A stretch of DNA of 64,000 nucleotides. Origin: Puteibacter caeruleilacunae. Its GTDB lineage: Bacteria; Bacteroidota; Bacteroidia; Bacteroidales; Prolixibacteraceae. The position numbers and the translations under genes are program-made. This document shows positions 26,992-34,903 of the stretch, piece after piece. Numbering within the stretch: position 1 is the first letter of the stretch; every line of letters starts with the position of its first letter. The notes beneath the pieces were generated by a model that was given only the letters and a program-made list of their open reading frames with translations, had not been told where the DNA came from and did not search any database. The DNA is taken from NCBI GenBank assembly GCA_005217565.1, contig SJCO01000013.1, positions 186,001-250,000 of the forward strand. The letters run 5' to 3'.

Positions 26992-27132
26992 ATGACTATT
27001 CTAAATTACACAATTAAACTAACAGACAATGATCATAATATTAGGTGTCAATATCTTTTTTATTATACATTAATACATCTGATCAATAATATACAAATCA
27101 CAAGTTACAACTTGAATCATCAAATATTCTAG
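26992..27132 (+). CDS. Possible 46-residue leader ORF
   Basis: ATG at 26992 opens 46 codons ending TAG at 27130-27132. It starts about 30 bp after the candidate -7 box and before the hairpin cluster. The product is Asn/Ile/Tyr-rich with no signal peptide or known motif. In DNA this AT-rich a frame of this length is not strong evidence, so it may be chance. Confidence 0.2.
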   Translation: MTILNYTIKLTDNDHNIRCQYLFYYTLIHLINNIQITSYNLNHQIF

Positions 27133-27269
27133 AAAAAAGCTAATGTGAAGAAAGAAATTTTAGCTTAAACAATAATGAATTACCAAAGAATCAAAAATCA
27201 GAAAATTATACAAAAAGAGAACTAACACAATTGTAAGATGAACGGCGAATTCAAACTCCAGAAGTGGTA

Positions 27270-27342
27270 GCTCCCTTAAGTGGGAGCAAGATAAAAAACC
27301 GCTCCCGTGCAGGGAGCTCTTAAAGACTCCCTAATTAGGGAG
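27270..27342 (+). repeat. Three iterated hairpins with a shared GCTCCC/GGGAGC stem
   Basis: Hairpin 1: GCTCCC (27270-27275), loop TTAAGT, GGGAGC (27282-27287). Hairpin 2: GCTCCC (27301-27306), loop GTGCA, GGGAGC (27312-27317). Hairpin 3: the palindrome CTCCCTAATTAGGGAG (27327-27342). All lie in the leader, 70-140 nt before the peptide start codon. Because the stems share one sequence, arms from different hairpins can pair with each other, allowing alternative folds. Loop sequences differ, so this is not a simple tandem duplication. Confidence 0.85.
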
Positions 27343-27411
27343 CGAATTTATATAAAAATAGTAAAGTATAGAAATAATCACATATTGACTTATAAAACTA
27401 AATTGTCAGTT

Positions 27412-27582
27412 ATGAAAAGATCATATAAAAAATTCGCAGTAGTATTATTATTCGTTGGAATAGCATGTGGAACATTTTTAACACAGTTTGAAAAGAAGGC
27501 AGACGCACAATTGTGTGGCTTTGATGATGATCAAGTATGTTGTAAAACTGGTTCTTCTTGTTATTGTTTAGATCCTGAATAG
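27412..27582 (+). CDS. Small secreted Cys-rich peptide (NVEALA-like)
   Basis: 56 residues: basic start (MKRSYKK), hydrophobic helix (about 8-24), then a signal-peptidase-I-like site KKADA/Q near residue 32-33, leaving a mature peptide of about 24 residues. The mature part has five Cys (35, 43, 44, 50, 52) and is acidic at the end (LDPE). The Met at 27412 is chosen because the open frame upstream (from a GTG inside hairpin 2) runs through the hairpins. Size, signal and context next to a beta-propeller lipoprotein recall the NVEALA peptides of Bacteroidales, but the NVEALA motif itself is replaced. The downstream redox lipoprotein and signal peptidase could mature it (inference). Confidence 0.8.
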   Translation: MKRSYKKFAVVLLFVGIACGTFLTQFEKKADAQLCGFDDDQVCCKTGSSCYCLDPE

Positions 27583-27591
27583 AACGTTATT

Positions 27592-27625
27592 TTAAGAGGC
27601 AATGGAATCATTGCCTCTTAATTTT
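27592..27625 (+). terminator. Strong hairpin after the peptide gene
   Basis: TTAAGAGGCAATG (27592-27604) pairs perfectly with CATTGCCTCTTAA (27609-27621), 13 bp, GAAT loop, followed by TTTT. It starts 9 bp after the peptide stop and 45 bp before the next gene. It probably stops most transcripts, so that peptide mRNA exceeds that of the enzymes downstream. Confidence 0.85.
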
Positions 27626-27648
27626 CCAATAACTAAAATTGCAACCAT

Positions 27649-28821
27649 ATGAAGAACATCATTTACATCTTTTTTTCTTTAATTTTTATTTCTTGTGTGT
27701 CTTCCTCGAATAAAATCAATGACAAATCTAAAGAATCCCCCACAAAAGGGAAGACCTATCATTGTGAGCTTGTTTCTAGTTCTAAGAAGCTCGTGTTTAA
27801 ACTTAACGATCGAATTGTAAATCGATCAATAAACATACAGCATTATACTGCACCCGACTCAATGCAGTATCTCTTCTATCTGAATGGACAGGGGAATGAC
27901 ATATGTGTCTTTAATATTGACTCATCAAAGCTCATAAAAACTATTCGTTTGGAATCTGTTGGTCCCAATGGTGTAGGAGGTATGGTGCGAGGCTTCGAGG
28001 TTGTAAACTTCGATAGTATATACATTACCTCCGCCTTTATACGCAGGCTATTCATTGTAAATAGCGATGCTAAAGTTATTGGAGCCATCAATTATGAAGA
28101 TTTCAAACAGGATTATTTAGTTGCTGATGTTGTTAGTAGATCATTTGGGAATAAGCGTATAAAATTTAAAAATGGAAAAATATACATGCCATTCTATCCT
28201 GGTTACGATGAAGGGAACTACAAGACTGTTAATCCTGAAGATCTTAGATGTCTTGCTGTTGTTGATCCTGTAAAACGAAACATCAAACCTTTAAATGTAG
28301 GATTCCCTTCAGACTATTGGGATAGCAACTTTTATCCCTTATTCTATAGTTTCTTTATGTATAAAGATAAATTCTATCTAGACTACTCTTGCGATGATAG
28401 AATTAGGGTATCCTGTGATACTGAGAATTGGGAAACATACACCGTTTCCAGTAAATATATAGATGTAAAGAAGATATATCGTAAACAGCATGGATGGGGA
28501 GTAAATCCCAATTATTTTTGTTTTGTCGCTGATCCATACCGGAATGTTTTCTACCGCTTTGTTATGCATGAACAAAGCCAGATACAAGATCGAAATATCC
28601 AAGAATTGACCCGTTATCCACATAAATTTTCTATAATGATCCTCGATGAGGAGATGAACGTCTTAGGAGAAACACTTTTCCCCATTGATACCTATGACAT
28701 GCATGGATACTTTATAAATAAGGATGGTTTATACCTATCTCGAAGCAATCCATACAATCCTAATTATGATGTTGACAAACTTGAATTTGAATTGATTAAA
28801 CTAGAGAAACATGAAAAATAG
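27649..28821 (+). CDS. DUF4221-like beta-propeller lipoprotein
   Basis: Lipoprotein with signal ending IFISC (Cys16). The remaining 375 residues consist of repeated four-strand blades with aromatic and acidic residues (YLFYLNGQGNDICVFNID, FYLDYSCDDRIRVS, MILDEEMNVLGE), as in six-bladed propellers of the DUF4221/6-bladed group common beside NVEALA peptides in Bacteroidales. No enzymatic residues are evident; a binding or receptor role at the surface or periplasm is likely. It overlaps the next gene by 11 bp, so translation is coupled. Confidence 0.75.
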   Translation: MKNIIYIFFSLIFISCVSSSNKINDKSKESPTKGKTYHCELVSSSKKLVFKLNDRIVNRSINIQHYTAPDSMQYLFYLNGQGNDICVFNIDSSKLIKTIRLESVGPNGVGGMVRGFEVVNFDSIYITSAFIRRLFIVNSDAKVIGAINYEDFKQDYLVADVVSRSFGNKRIKFKNGKIYMPFYPGYDEGNYKTVNPEDLRCLAVVDPVKRNIKPLNVGFPSDYWDSNFYPLFYSFFMYKDKFYLDYSCDDRIRVSCDTENWETYTVSSKYIDVKKIYRKQHGWGVNPNYFCFVADPYRNVFYRFVMHEQSQIQDRNIQELTRYPHKFSIMILDEEMNVLGETLFPIDTYDMHGYFINKDGLYLSRSNPYNPNYDVDKLEFELIKLEKHEK

Positions 28822-29251
28822 CTTCATTTTTTTGATAATCGTCTTATTAATCTCCTGCAACTCAAAAATCTCTGAAGAACAAAATGCAGCAACAATTAAA
28901 GTTTTAAAACAATTAGCTCCTTCAACTGATTTTTCACAAAGGCGATACATACTTGTTATTCCTTTTGGAGGATGTCTGTCATGCTTTCATGAGGCGATCC
29001 AATTAATCCCTTTGGTAAAACAAAAACAAGGTATTGTAATTATGCCTAACATCCATAAAAGAGTAGTGACAAACACTCTTGAAGATATGAATATTGATCG
29101 AGAAAAAGTGATAATTGACACACTACAATTAACAACAAAAAACAATATAGTCTCAACGGATCCGATGCTCTTCATTATAGATCACAATAAGGTTATTCGC
29201 TCTGAAGATGTTGAATTCTCGACTTGTCAAAAAATACTTGAATCTAAATAG
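28811..29251 (+). CDS. Thioredoxin-like lipoprotein with CxxC
   Basis: 146-residue lipoprotein (signal ending LLISC, Cys16) with IPFGGCLSCFHEAI, a CLSC motif at Cys55-Cys58 where a thioredoxin-fold protein has its active site. A strand-helix pattern follows and TDPMLFIIDHNKVIRS matches the second half of the fold. The expected cis-Pro may be the Pro in STDPMLF. It could form or reduce disulfides in the five-Cys peptide encoded upstream (inference). The gene overlaps both neighbours, so it is embedded in the operon. Confidence 0.72.
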   Translation: MKNSFIFLIIVLLISCNSKISEEQNAATIKVLKQLAPSTDFSQRRYILVIPFGGCLSCFHEAIQLIPLVKQKQGIVIMPNIHKRVVTNTLEDMNIDREKVIIDTLQLTTKNNIVSTDPMLFIIDHNKVIRSEDVEFSTCQKILESK

Positions 29252-30170
29252 GCTCAATGTGAAACATAATCGGAAGAACATCCCATTTATTATTCTTGTA
29301 ACAATTACGGTGGTATCTGGAATATTGTTCCTACGCAACTACACATTGTACAGCATCAGTAGTGGTTCTATGGAAAATACAATCTTAATTGGAGACAAAG
29401 TTCTTGTTCATAGCTCTTGTGATTATGTTTCCAGAGGAAGTATTGCTGTCTTTCATCATGATAATAACAAAAATAAATCATACATTAAAAGATGCGTTGG
29501 CCTACCAAGCGATACATTTATAATCAGAAATGGTGCTATCCTTTGCAATAATAAAATAGTAGAATTTCCAGGGCAAATAAAAAAAAGATATAAAATCTGG
29601 ATAAACAATATACACAATTTTAGATCTGTACTCAAACAAGAACAAATAAGAGAATCAAATTTAGACTTTTTAAAAAAAGAAGATAATACTTTTGTTCGCT
29701 TATCCTTGACAAAATCCACACTTTCAATTCTTCAAAAGTCAAGTTCAATTGATTCTATTAAATATCTCAAGGATGAGTTGGATCCTTCAAGTATCTACCT
29801 ATACCCTCATAATAAATTATTTCAATGGACAATCCACAATTTTGGACCAGTCGTTATTCCTCACAAAGGAATGACAATTAAACTAAATCCATACAACTAT
29901 GCCTTATACAAGCATACCATACTCAACTATGAAGGGCATAATATTGAGCATAAAAACCAGCTATTTTTTATAGACAACGAAGCTATTGATCGATATACTT
30001 TTAAGAAAGATTACTATTTCTTCATGGGAGATAATCGAAATATTTCATACGATTCAAGAAGTCTGGGATTTATCCCCTTCGATAATATAGAAGGTACTGC
30101 CTCCATTATTCTCTACAATACTGCCGAATTTAAATATGATCTTCATCGCATATGTAGGTCTTTAAACTAA
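29208..30170 (+). CDS. lepB: Signal peptidase I
   Basis: Membrane serine protease that removes secretory signal peptides. One N-terminal membrane helix is followed by box B SISSGSMENTIL with the nucleophile Ser54, then box D YIKRCVGLPSD with the general base Lys94, and box E FFMGDNRNISYDSR near residue 277. A long insertion between boxes D and E is usual for Bacteroidota. The ATG at 29208 overlaps the previous gene by 44 bp; a GTG at 29259, 7 bp after that stop, gives 303 residues and may be the true start. Housekeeping lepB is rarely placed in such an operon, so a dedicated role in cutting the small peptide is plausible. Confidence 0.92.
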   Translation: MLNSRLVKKYLNLNRLNVKHNRKNIPFIILVTITVVSGILFLRNYTLYSISSGSMENTILIGDKVLVHSSCDYVSRGSIAVFHHDNNKNKSYIKRCVGLPSDTFIIRNGAILCNNKIVEFPGQIKKRYKIWINNIHNFRSVLKQEQIRESNLDFLKKEDNTFVRLSLTKSTLSILQKSSSIDSIKYLKDELDPSSIYLYPHNKLFQWTIHNFGPVVIPHKGMTIKLNPYNYALYKHTILNYEGHNIEHKNQLFFIDNEAIDRYTFKKDYYFFMGDNRNISYDSRSLGFIPFDNIEGTASIILYNTAEFKYDLHRICRSLN

Positions 30171-30198
30171 TGTTATAACCATTCAATAACACACATTA

Positions 30199-33100
30199 AT
30201 GCAAACCTTAAACAAATTCAATCAGGCTATTAAACTATATTTCAAAAAGATAGAGATAAGGAAATATGATCTTTTAGTCCTATCAATAATTGGAATACTC
30301 TGTATTACTATAAGTTCATTAGATTTTGGTTGGTTAATGAACGCAACACGTAGCAGCAAAACAATCGCATTTAGTTCGATTATACTGATTTGTCTGATAA
30401 TTATATTACCAAAACTAATTTATTCTTCATATAAAAAAAGACCTGTAGAATTAAATAAAATGGACTTTGCCTTAATCGTTTGGACAATTTATATAACTCT
30501 TAACTGGCTCATCCACTCTGACAATATTTCATTGCGAATAATAGACTTTTTCGGGCTTGTGATCCTATATATAATCTTACGTACATTTAGAAAACGATAT
30601 ATTCCTTTTCTTCTTTCGGCACTGGTTATTGGAGCTCTAGTCCAAACTCTTTACGGAAATTTACAACTATGGGGATTTTTTTCATCTAACAACCAAACAT
30701 TTAGATTAACAGGTTCCTTTACAAATCCAGGGCCTTATGCAGGATATCTGGCAACCACTTTCCCGGTCATTCTGGGCTATCTTCTTTTCAGAACAAATAC
30801 CCTTAGGTTATTATTGTCAAAAAGCAAAGATCTAGACAAAAATACACCGAAGTCCAGCACAATTGAAAAAACTCTTTTGAATACCTCAATACTAATTTTT
30901 TCAGTATTTTTCATTGGTCTAATGATTATTGTCTCCCGATCTCGAGCAGCCATACTTGCATCAATCATTTCAAGTGGCTATCTTCTTTTTGTTCTAACAC
31001 CTCTTAATGAAACATACCGAAAAAAATTATCAAAACCACGAAAAATACAAATTTCAATTGTTTTAATGGTCAGCTTAGGCATAGGTATCTTTGGTCTATC
31101 TCAAATAAGAAAAGCATCTGCTAATGGCCGATTATTAATATGGAAAGTAACTTCAGACCTAATAGTTGACAACTTATTTACTGGTGTAGGAACAGACCAA
31201 TATTCCGCACATTACATGGATTATCAGGCAAGATATTTTTCCGAAAATCCAAACTCAAAAGAGAGTATGATAGCGGGCGATGTGGCTTATGCATTCAATG
31301 AAATTCTGCAACTAACCGCAGAACAAGGAATCATTGGCTTAATCATATTGATGATGATACTGGCTTTAATCATTAAAACTCCACTCCTACCTTCTCATTC
31401 TATAAGTAACAGTAAAAGTCTCGGACCAGATTTATTTGTAGTAATAGCCAAAGGAGGACTGCTAAGTCTCTTCGTTTTTTCCCTTTTCTCTTATCCTTTG
31501 CAAATACTACCAATAAAAATAACCATGGTCATCTATCTCGTGATCCTCGCGATGAATACAAAATCTTCAATAAGAATAACAATTCCAACATTAACACCCA
31601 ACAAAAAACATCCCCTTATTGAGAACATTTTAAAAGGAGCAACTTTACTTCTTATTTCGGCAGGAGTATTCTTCGGTTTAAGATCTATCAGTTCCCTTCA
31701 TCAAGCATATAGTCAGTGGAAAGATGCCAAAGATTTTCACAAAATTGGATCTCTTCAGAAGACCCTTGCTTTCTACAAACAGGCATACCCTGTATTTCAA
31801 AACAATGGAGAGTTTATGACAGAGTATTGCAGAGCAATATTTATGAATGGAGATACGAACCAAGCATTAACAATTGCCACTAAGGCTAAGAAACTCTACC
31901 CCAACCGAGTAGCATATCTCGTATTAGGAGACTGTTTCAAAGCCTTAAACGATCCAAATCAATCAGAAAACAGCTACCAGCATGCATGTAACATCAATCC
32001 AAGTAAGTTCTTTCCTCAATACTTACTTGCCAAGTTATATAACGAAACAGGACAATTTCAAAAGGCAATTATTACGGCCCAACAATTATTAAAAAAGTCG
32101 GTAAAAGTTCAATCTCCAACGATCGTTAAAATAAAAAAAGAAATGGAAGAGTGTATTGCTATAAATCAATACCGAACACTCAAAACAGAAACACCTAAGC
32201 ATCAACTAAATAACGCACTAAAATTGGCAGGAATTAATAAAACAGAATTACAGTCAGCTTTAGAACATTACGAATCAGATCAGATAGATTCTATAAAATT
32301 AAAAGCAACGAGATTTCTTATTGCGAACATGCCGCTACATTATTCTTTTGACACCACAAAACTCTCTGAATATCGTACACTTCTAATCACATTAGACTCT
32401 CTTCGAACAAAATCCATTAAAGATGATAAAATACATCCCTATACCCTAACACATGAGTCGTGGCAAAAATTCAAGCAAAGCCACTCCCTTGAAAAAGACA
32501 TCTATTCAAGGATTAAATTCGATATTCATGAAATAAATGCAAAAGAGATTACTACCCATACAGAAATGGCGTTCTCCGCTTGGCATTCTAATCCATTTCA
32601 CGACAGTATAAGTTACAGCGAATTTGAAAGACATATTCTTCCGTACCGAAAACACGAAGGATTAGCTTTGGAAAATTGGCGTAGATTTCTACAACAGAAA
32701 CACCCTGATTTTTGGCAAAAGAATAATTACAAAACTTTAACCGAAGCCATTGACAGCCTAATGAATCTTTATAACGACTATAATTTGGCCTGGTCATTTA
32801 TGCCAGACTATCCCTACTTAAAAGTAGCCGACTACTATCTTTCTAAAAAGTCGCGTTGTCCCAAAAGAACTTGGTTTAATGCAATGCTATTCTCCTCTTT
32901 AGGTATTCCTGTGGGAATAGACTATGTACCTGCATGGGGAAATCGCGATCATAGTCATGCGTGGAATGTACTACTGTCAAACAGTCAAACACGACCATTT
33001 GAAGCATTTGGAGGAAAACAAAAATGGTATATTAATCAAATTTATAACAACAAATATATTGATCCCGGTTGGGGAAAATTTAGGTTACCAAAGGTTTATC

Positions 33101-34155
33101 GTATTTCTTACAAAAATGAGACACAAGGCCCCCTCTTTAATCCTAAAGTAAACCGTGAAAACATACCGGCGATTTGTATGAATACAGATAAACAAGATGT
33201 TACCAACGAATATTTTGAAACCTCTGACATAACTATCTCATTAAAGCAAAAGGTACCACTTGATACCTATTATGCCTATATATGTGTTTATGGTAATGAT
33301 CGGTGGAAACCTGTAAGTTCAGCAGAGATAATCAATAATAAGGTTACATTTAAAAATATGGGGAGAGACATTATATACCTTCCGGCTTACTACAAAAAAG
33401 GCCGGATAATACCTGCTTCTAGCGCATTCCTCTTAACATCAGATGGTAACACTAAAACACTCATTCCTCAAAAAGATAAGACTGATGCTCTGTTAACTCG
33501 GAAGTTTTATGCAAAGCCTCATCTTGCTATTCATTGTTCAAATTTAATTGACGGTAGTTTTGAAGTTAGTAGTAATGCAAATTTTAAAAATTCAAAGCAA
33601 ATATTTAAAATACATAAACAACCAAAAGAATACCCCAACATTTATCCTCTAGCTAAAAGTCACCAATCGAGATATGCCCGATTTGTTCTTCCCTCAAAGG
33701 AAGACAATATCGCTGAGCTCAGTTTCTATACATCAATAAATGATAGTCTTGTCAAATTAGAAGGAACACCGATTAGCTACTCAAACGATGCAATAGAAGC
33801 CTTTAAATTGGCTTTTGATAGTAACGCATTATCTTACATTCAGTTGAATAAATTAAACAAGGAAGATAAGGATAGAGACATACAATGGGTAGGATTGGAC
33901 TTCGGAAAAGAAGTCATGATCGATGCTGTAGGTGTTTGTCCGCACAACGATAAAAATCACGTTTACATTAACTTAGAATATGAACTATATTATTGGAACA
34001 ATAAATGGATATCACTAGGAAAGAAAAACGCGAAATCATATAATTTGCAATACGACAATGTTCCTAAAAATTCTTTACTTCTATTAAAGTGTCTATCAGA
34101 AGGAAAAGAAAGCCGGATCTTCACTTACAACAATCACCAACAAATATGGTGGTGA
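30199..34155 (+). CDS. Fusion: O-antigen-ligase-like membrane domain, TPRs, transglutaminase-like protein
   Basis: 1318 residues in one uninterrupted frame. Residues 1-500 hold about eleven membrane helices with the Wzy/WaaL-type signature GRLLIWKV (from Gly310) and VGTDQY after it. Residues about 500-650 are TPR repeats (LPNRVAYLVLGDCFKAL-type). From about 660 the protein resembles Bacteroidota stand-alone transglutaminase-like proteins: NALKLAGINKTEL, FLIANMPLHYS, then a papain-like core with Cys887 in SRCPKRTW and His918/His920 in HSHAWN. A beta-rich end follows with ESRIFTYNNHQQIWW. Known WaaL/Wzy proteins join glycans; known transglutaminases join proteins through amides. The two in one chain suggest assembly or attachment of a polymer or peptide at the periplasmic face of the inner membrane (inference). 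Confidence 0.85.
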   Translation: MQTLNKFNQAIKLYFKKIEIRKYDLLVLSIIGILCITISSLDFGWLMNATRSSKTIAFSSIILICLIIILPKLIYSSYKKRPVELNKMDFALIVWTIYITLNWLIHSDNISLRIIDFFGLVILYIILRTFRKRYIPFLLSALVIGALVQTLYGNLQLWGFFSSNNQTFRLTGSFTNPGPYAGYLATTFPVILGYLLFRTNTLRLLLSKSKDLDKNTPKSSTIEKTLLNTSILIFSVFFIGLMIIVSRSRAAILASIISSGYLLFVLTPLNETYRKKLSKPRKIQISIVLMVSLGIGIFGLSQIRKASANGRLLIWKVTSDLIVDNLFTGVGTDQYSAHYMDYQARYFSENPNSKESMIAGDVAYAFNEILQLTAEQGIIGLIILMMILALIIKTPLLPSHSISNSKSLGPDLFVVIAKGGLLSLFVFSLFSYPLQILPIKITMVIYLVILAMNTKSSIRITIPTLTPNKKHPLIENILKGATLLLISAGVFFGLRSISSLHQAYSQWKDAKDFHKIGSLQKTLAFYKQAYPVFQNNGEFMTEYCRAIFMNGDTNQALTIATKAKKLYPNRVAYLVLGDCFKALNDPNQSENSYQHACNINPSKFFPQYLLAKLYNETGQFQKAIITAQQLLKKSVKVQSPTIVKIKKEMEECIAINQYRTLKTETPKHQLNNALKLAGINKTELQSALEHYESDQIDSIKLKATRFLIANMPLHYSFDTTKLSEYRTLLITLDSLRTKSIKDDKIHPYTLTHESWQKFKQSHSLEKDIYSRIKFDIHEINAKEITTHTEMAFSAWHSNPFHDSISYSEFERHILPYRKHEGLALENWRRFLQQKHPDFWQKNNYKTLTEAIDSLMNLYNDYNLAWSFMPDYPYLKVADYYLSKKSRCPKRTWFNAMLFSSLGIPVGIDYVPAWGNRDHSHAWNVLLSNSQTRPFEAFGGKQKWYINQIYNNKYIDPGWGKFRLPKVYRISYKNETQGPLFNPKVNRENIPAICMNTDKQDVTNEYFETSDITISLKQKVPLDTYYAYICVYGNDRWKPVSSAEIINNKVTFKNMGRDIIYLPAYYKKGRIIPASSAFLLTSDGNTKTLIPQKDKTDALLTRKFYAKPHLAIHCSNLIDGSFEVSSNANFKNSKQIFKIHKQPKEYPNIYPLAKSHQSRYARFVLPSKEDNIAELSFYTSINDSLVKLEGTPISYSNDAIEAFKLAFDSNALSYIQLNKLNKEDKDRDIQWVGLDFGKEVMIDAVGVCPHNDKNHVYINLEYELYYWNNKWISLGKKNAKSYNLQYDNVPKNSLLLLKCLSEGKESRIFTYNNHQQIWW

Positions 34156-34189
34156 TGTTGTTATATCATCTGAAACAATCGCATAACAG

Positions 34190-34903
34190 ATGGAGACGAT
34201 ATTACACAAAGCAGAGACAAGAGGCCATGCTGATCATGGTTGGTTAAATAGCTGGCATACGTTTAGTTTCGCCAACTACCATAATCCTGAACGGATGCAC
34301 TTTGGAGTATTAAGAGTACTAAATGACGATACAGTATCTAAAGGACAAGGTTTTGGAACACATCCTCATAGCAATATGGAGATCATTTCACTTCCGCTAT
34401 ATGGAGACCTGGAACATAAAGACAGTATGGGCAATATAACTGTCATTAATCAAGGCGATATACAAGTCATGAGTGCAGGCACAGGAGTTTACCATAGCGA
34501 GTACAATAAAAACGTTGATAAATCTGTAAAATTCTTACAAATTTGGATATTTCCCAATCAGAAGGATGTCGAGCCTCGATACGATCAGATATCCCTTAGA
34601 GATATCTTAACCGATAACCAACTTTGTCAGATTCTATCCCCGAACAAGGATGATCAAGGCGTTTGGATCCATCAAGATGCATGGTTTCATCTTGGCCATT
34701 TTAACGAGGAGACTTCGCTCACATATCAACTCAAAAACAAAGCTAATGGTGTGTATGCTTTTATCATTGAAGGCAATGCCAACATAGCAGGGCACAACCT
34801 TGATACTCGCGACGGGTTAGGTATCTGGGATACTAATTCCTTTGAACTCACAGCCCCGGAAAATAGCAAAATACTATTAATGGAAGTCCCTATGAGACGC
34901 TAA
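34190..34903 (+). CDS. Pirin-family bicupin (YhaK-like)
   Basis: 237 residues, two cupin barrels. The N-terminal one carries the metal-binding block GTHPHSNMEIISLPL and an acid further on; LNSWHTFSFANYHNPE and MHFGVLRVLNDD are standard pirin segments. Some relatives oxidise quercetin; others act as redox-responsive cofactors. The gene starts 34 bp after the fusion gene on the same strand and may be read from the same promoter, but a pirin is not an obvious functional partner. It ends in a 4-bp overlap with the convergent AraC gene. Confidence 0.93.
   Translation: METILHKAETRGHADHGWLNSWHTFSFANYHNPERMHFGVLRVLNDDTVSKGQGFGTHPHSNMEIISLPLYGDLEHKDSMGNITVINQGDIQVMSAGTGVYHSEYNKNVDKSVKFLQIWIFPNQKDVEPRYDQISLRDILTDNQLCQILSPNKDDQGVWIHQDAWFHLGHFNEETSLTYQLKNKANGVYAFIIEGNANIAGHNLDTRDGLGIWDTNSFELTAPENSKILLMEVPMRR

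Larger units (their letters stand above)
26501..27269 (+). other. Long AT-rich gap before the peptide operon
   Basis: About 770 bp without a convincing gene, much richer in A/T than the flanks. It holds the start region of the TPR gene (minus strand), a promoter-like pair of boxes at 26933-26962, and a 46-codon open frame at 26992-27132. Beyond those I see only homopolymer-like runs. Base composition this low may mark horizontal transfer of the downstream operon. Confidence 0.5.

Noticed and set aside
27270-27342. CRISPR-like array
   Set aside because: The repeated units are inverted 6-bp stems with short, unequal gaps; there are no direct repeats of 24-40 bp, no uniform spacers and no cas genes.
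27307-27411. N-terminal extension of the small peptide from the upstream GTG
   Set aside because: It would begin in a hairpin loop and put a charged segment before the signal peptide; the ATG at 27412 gives a standard signal.
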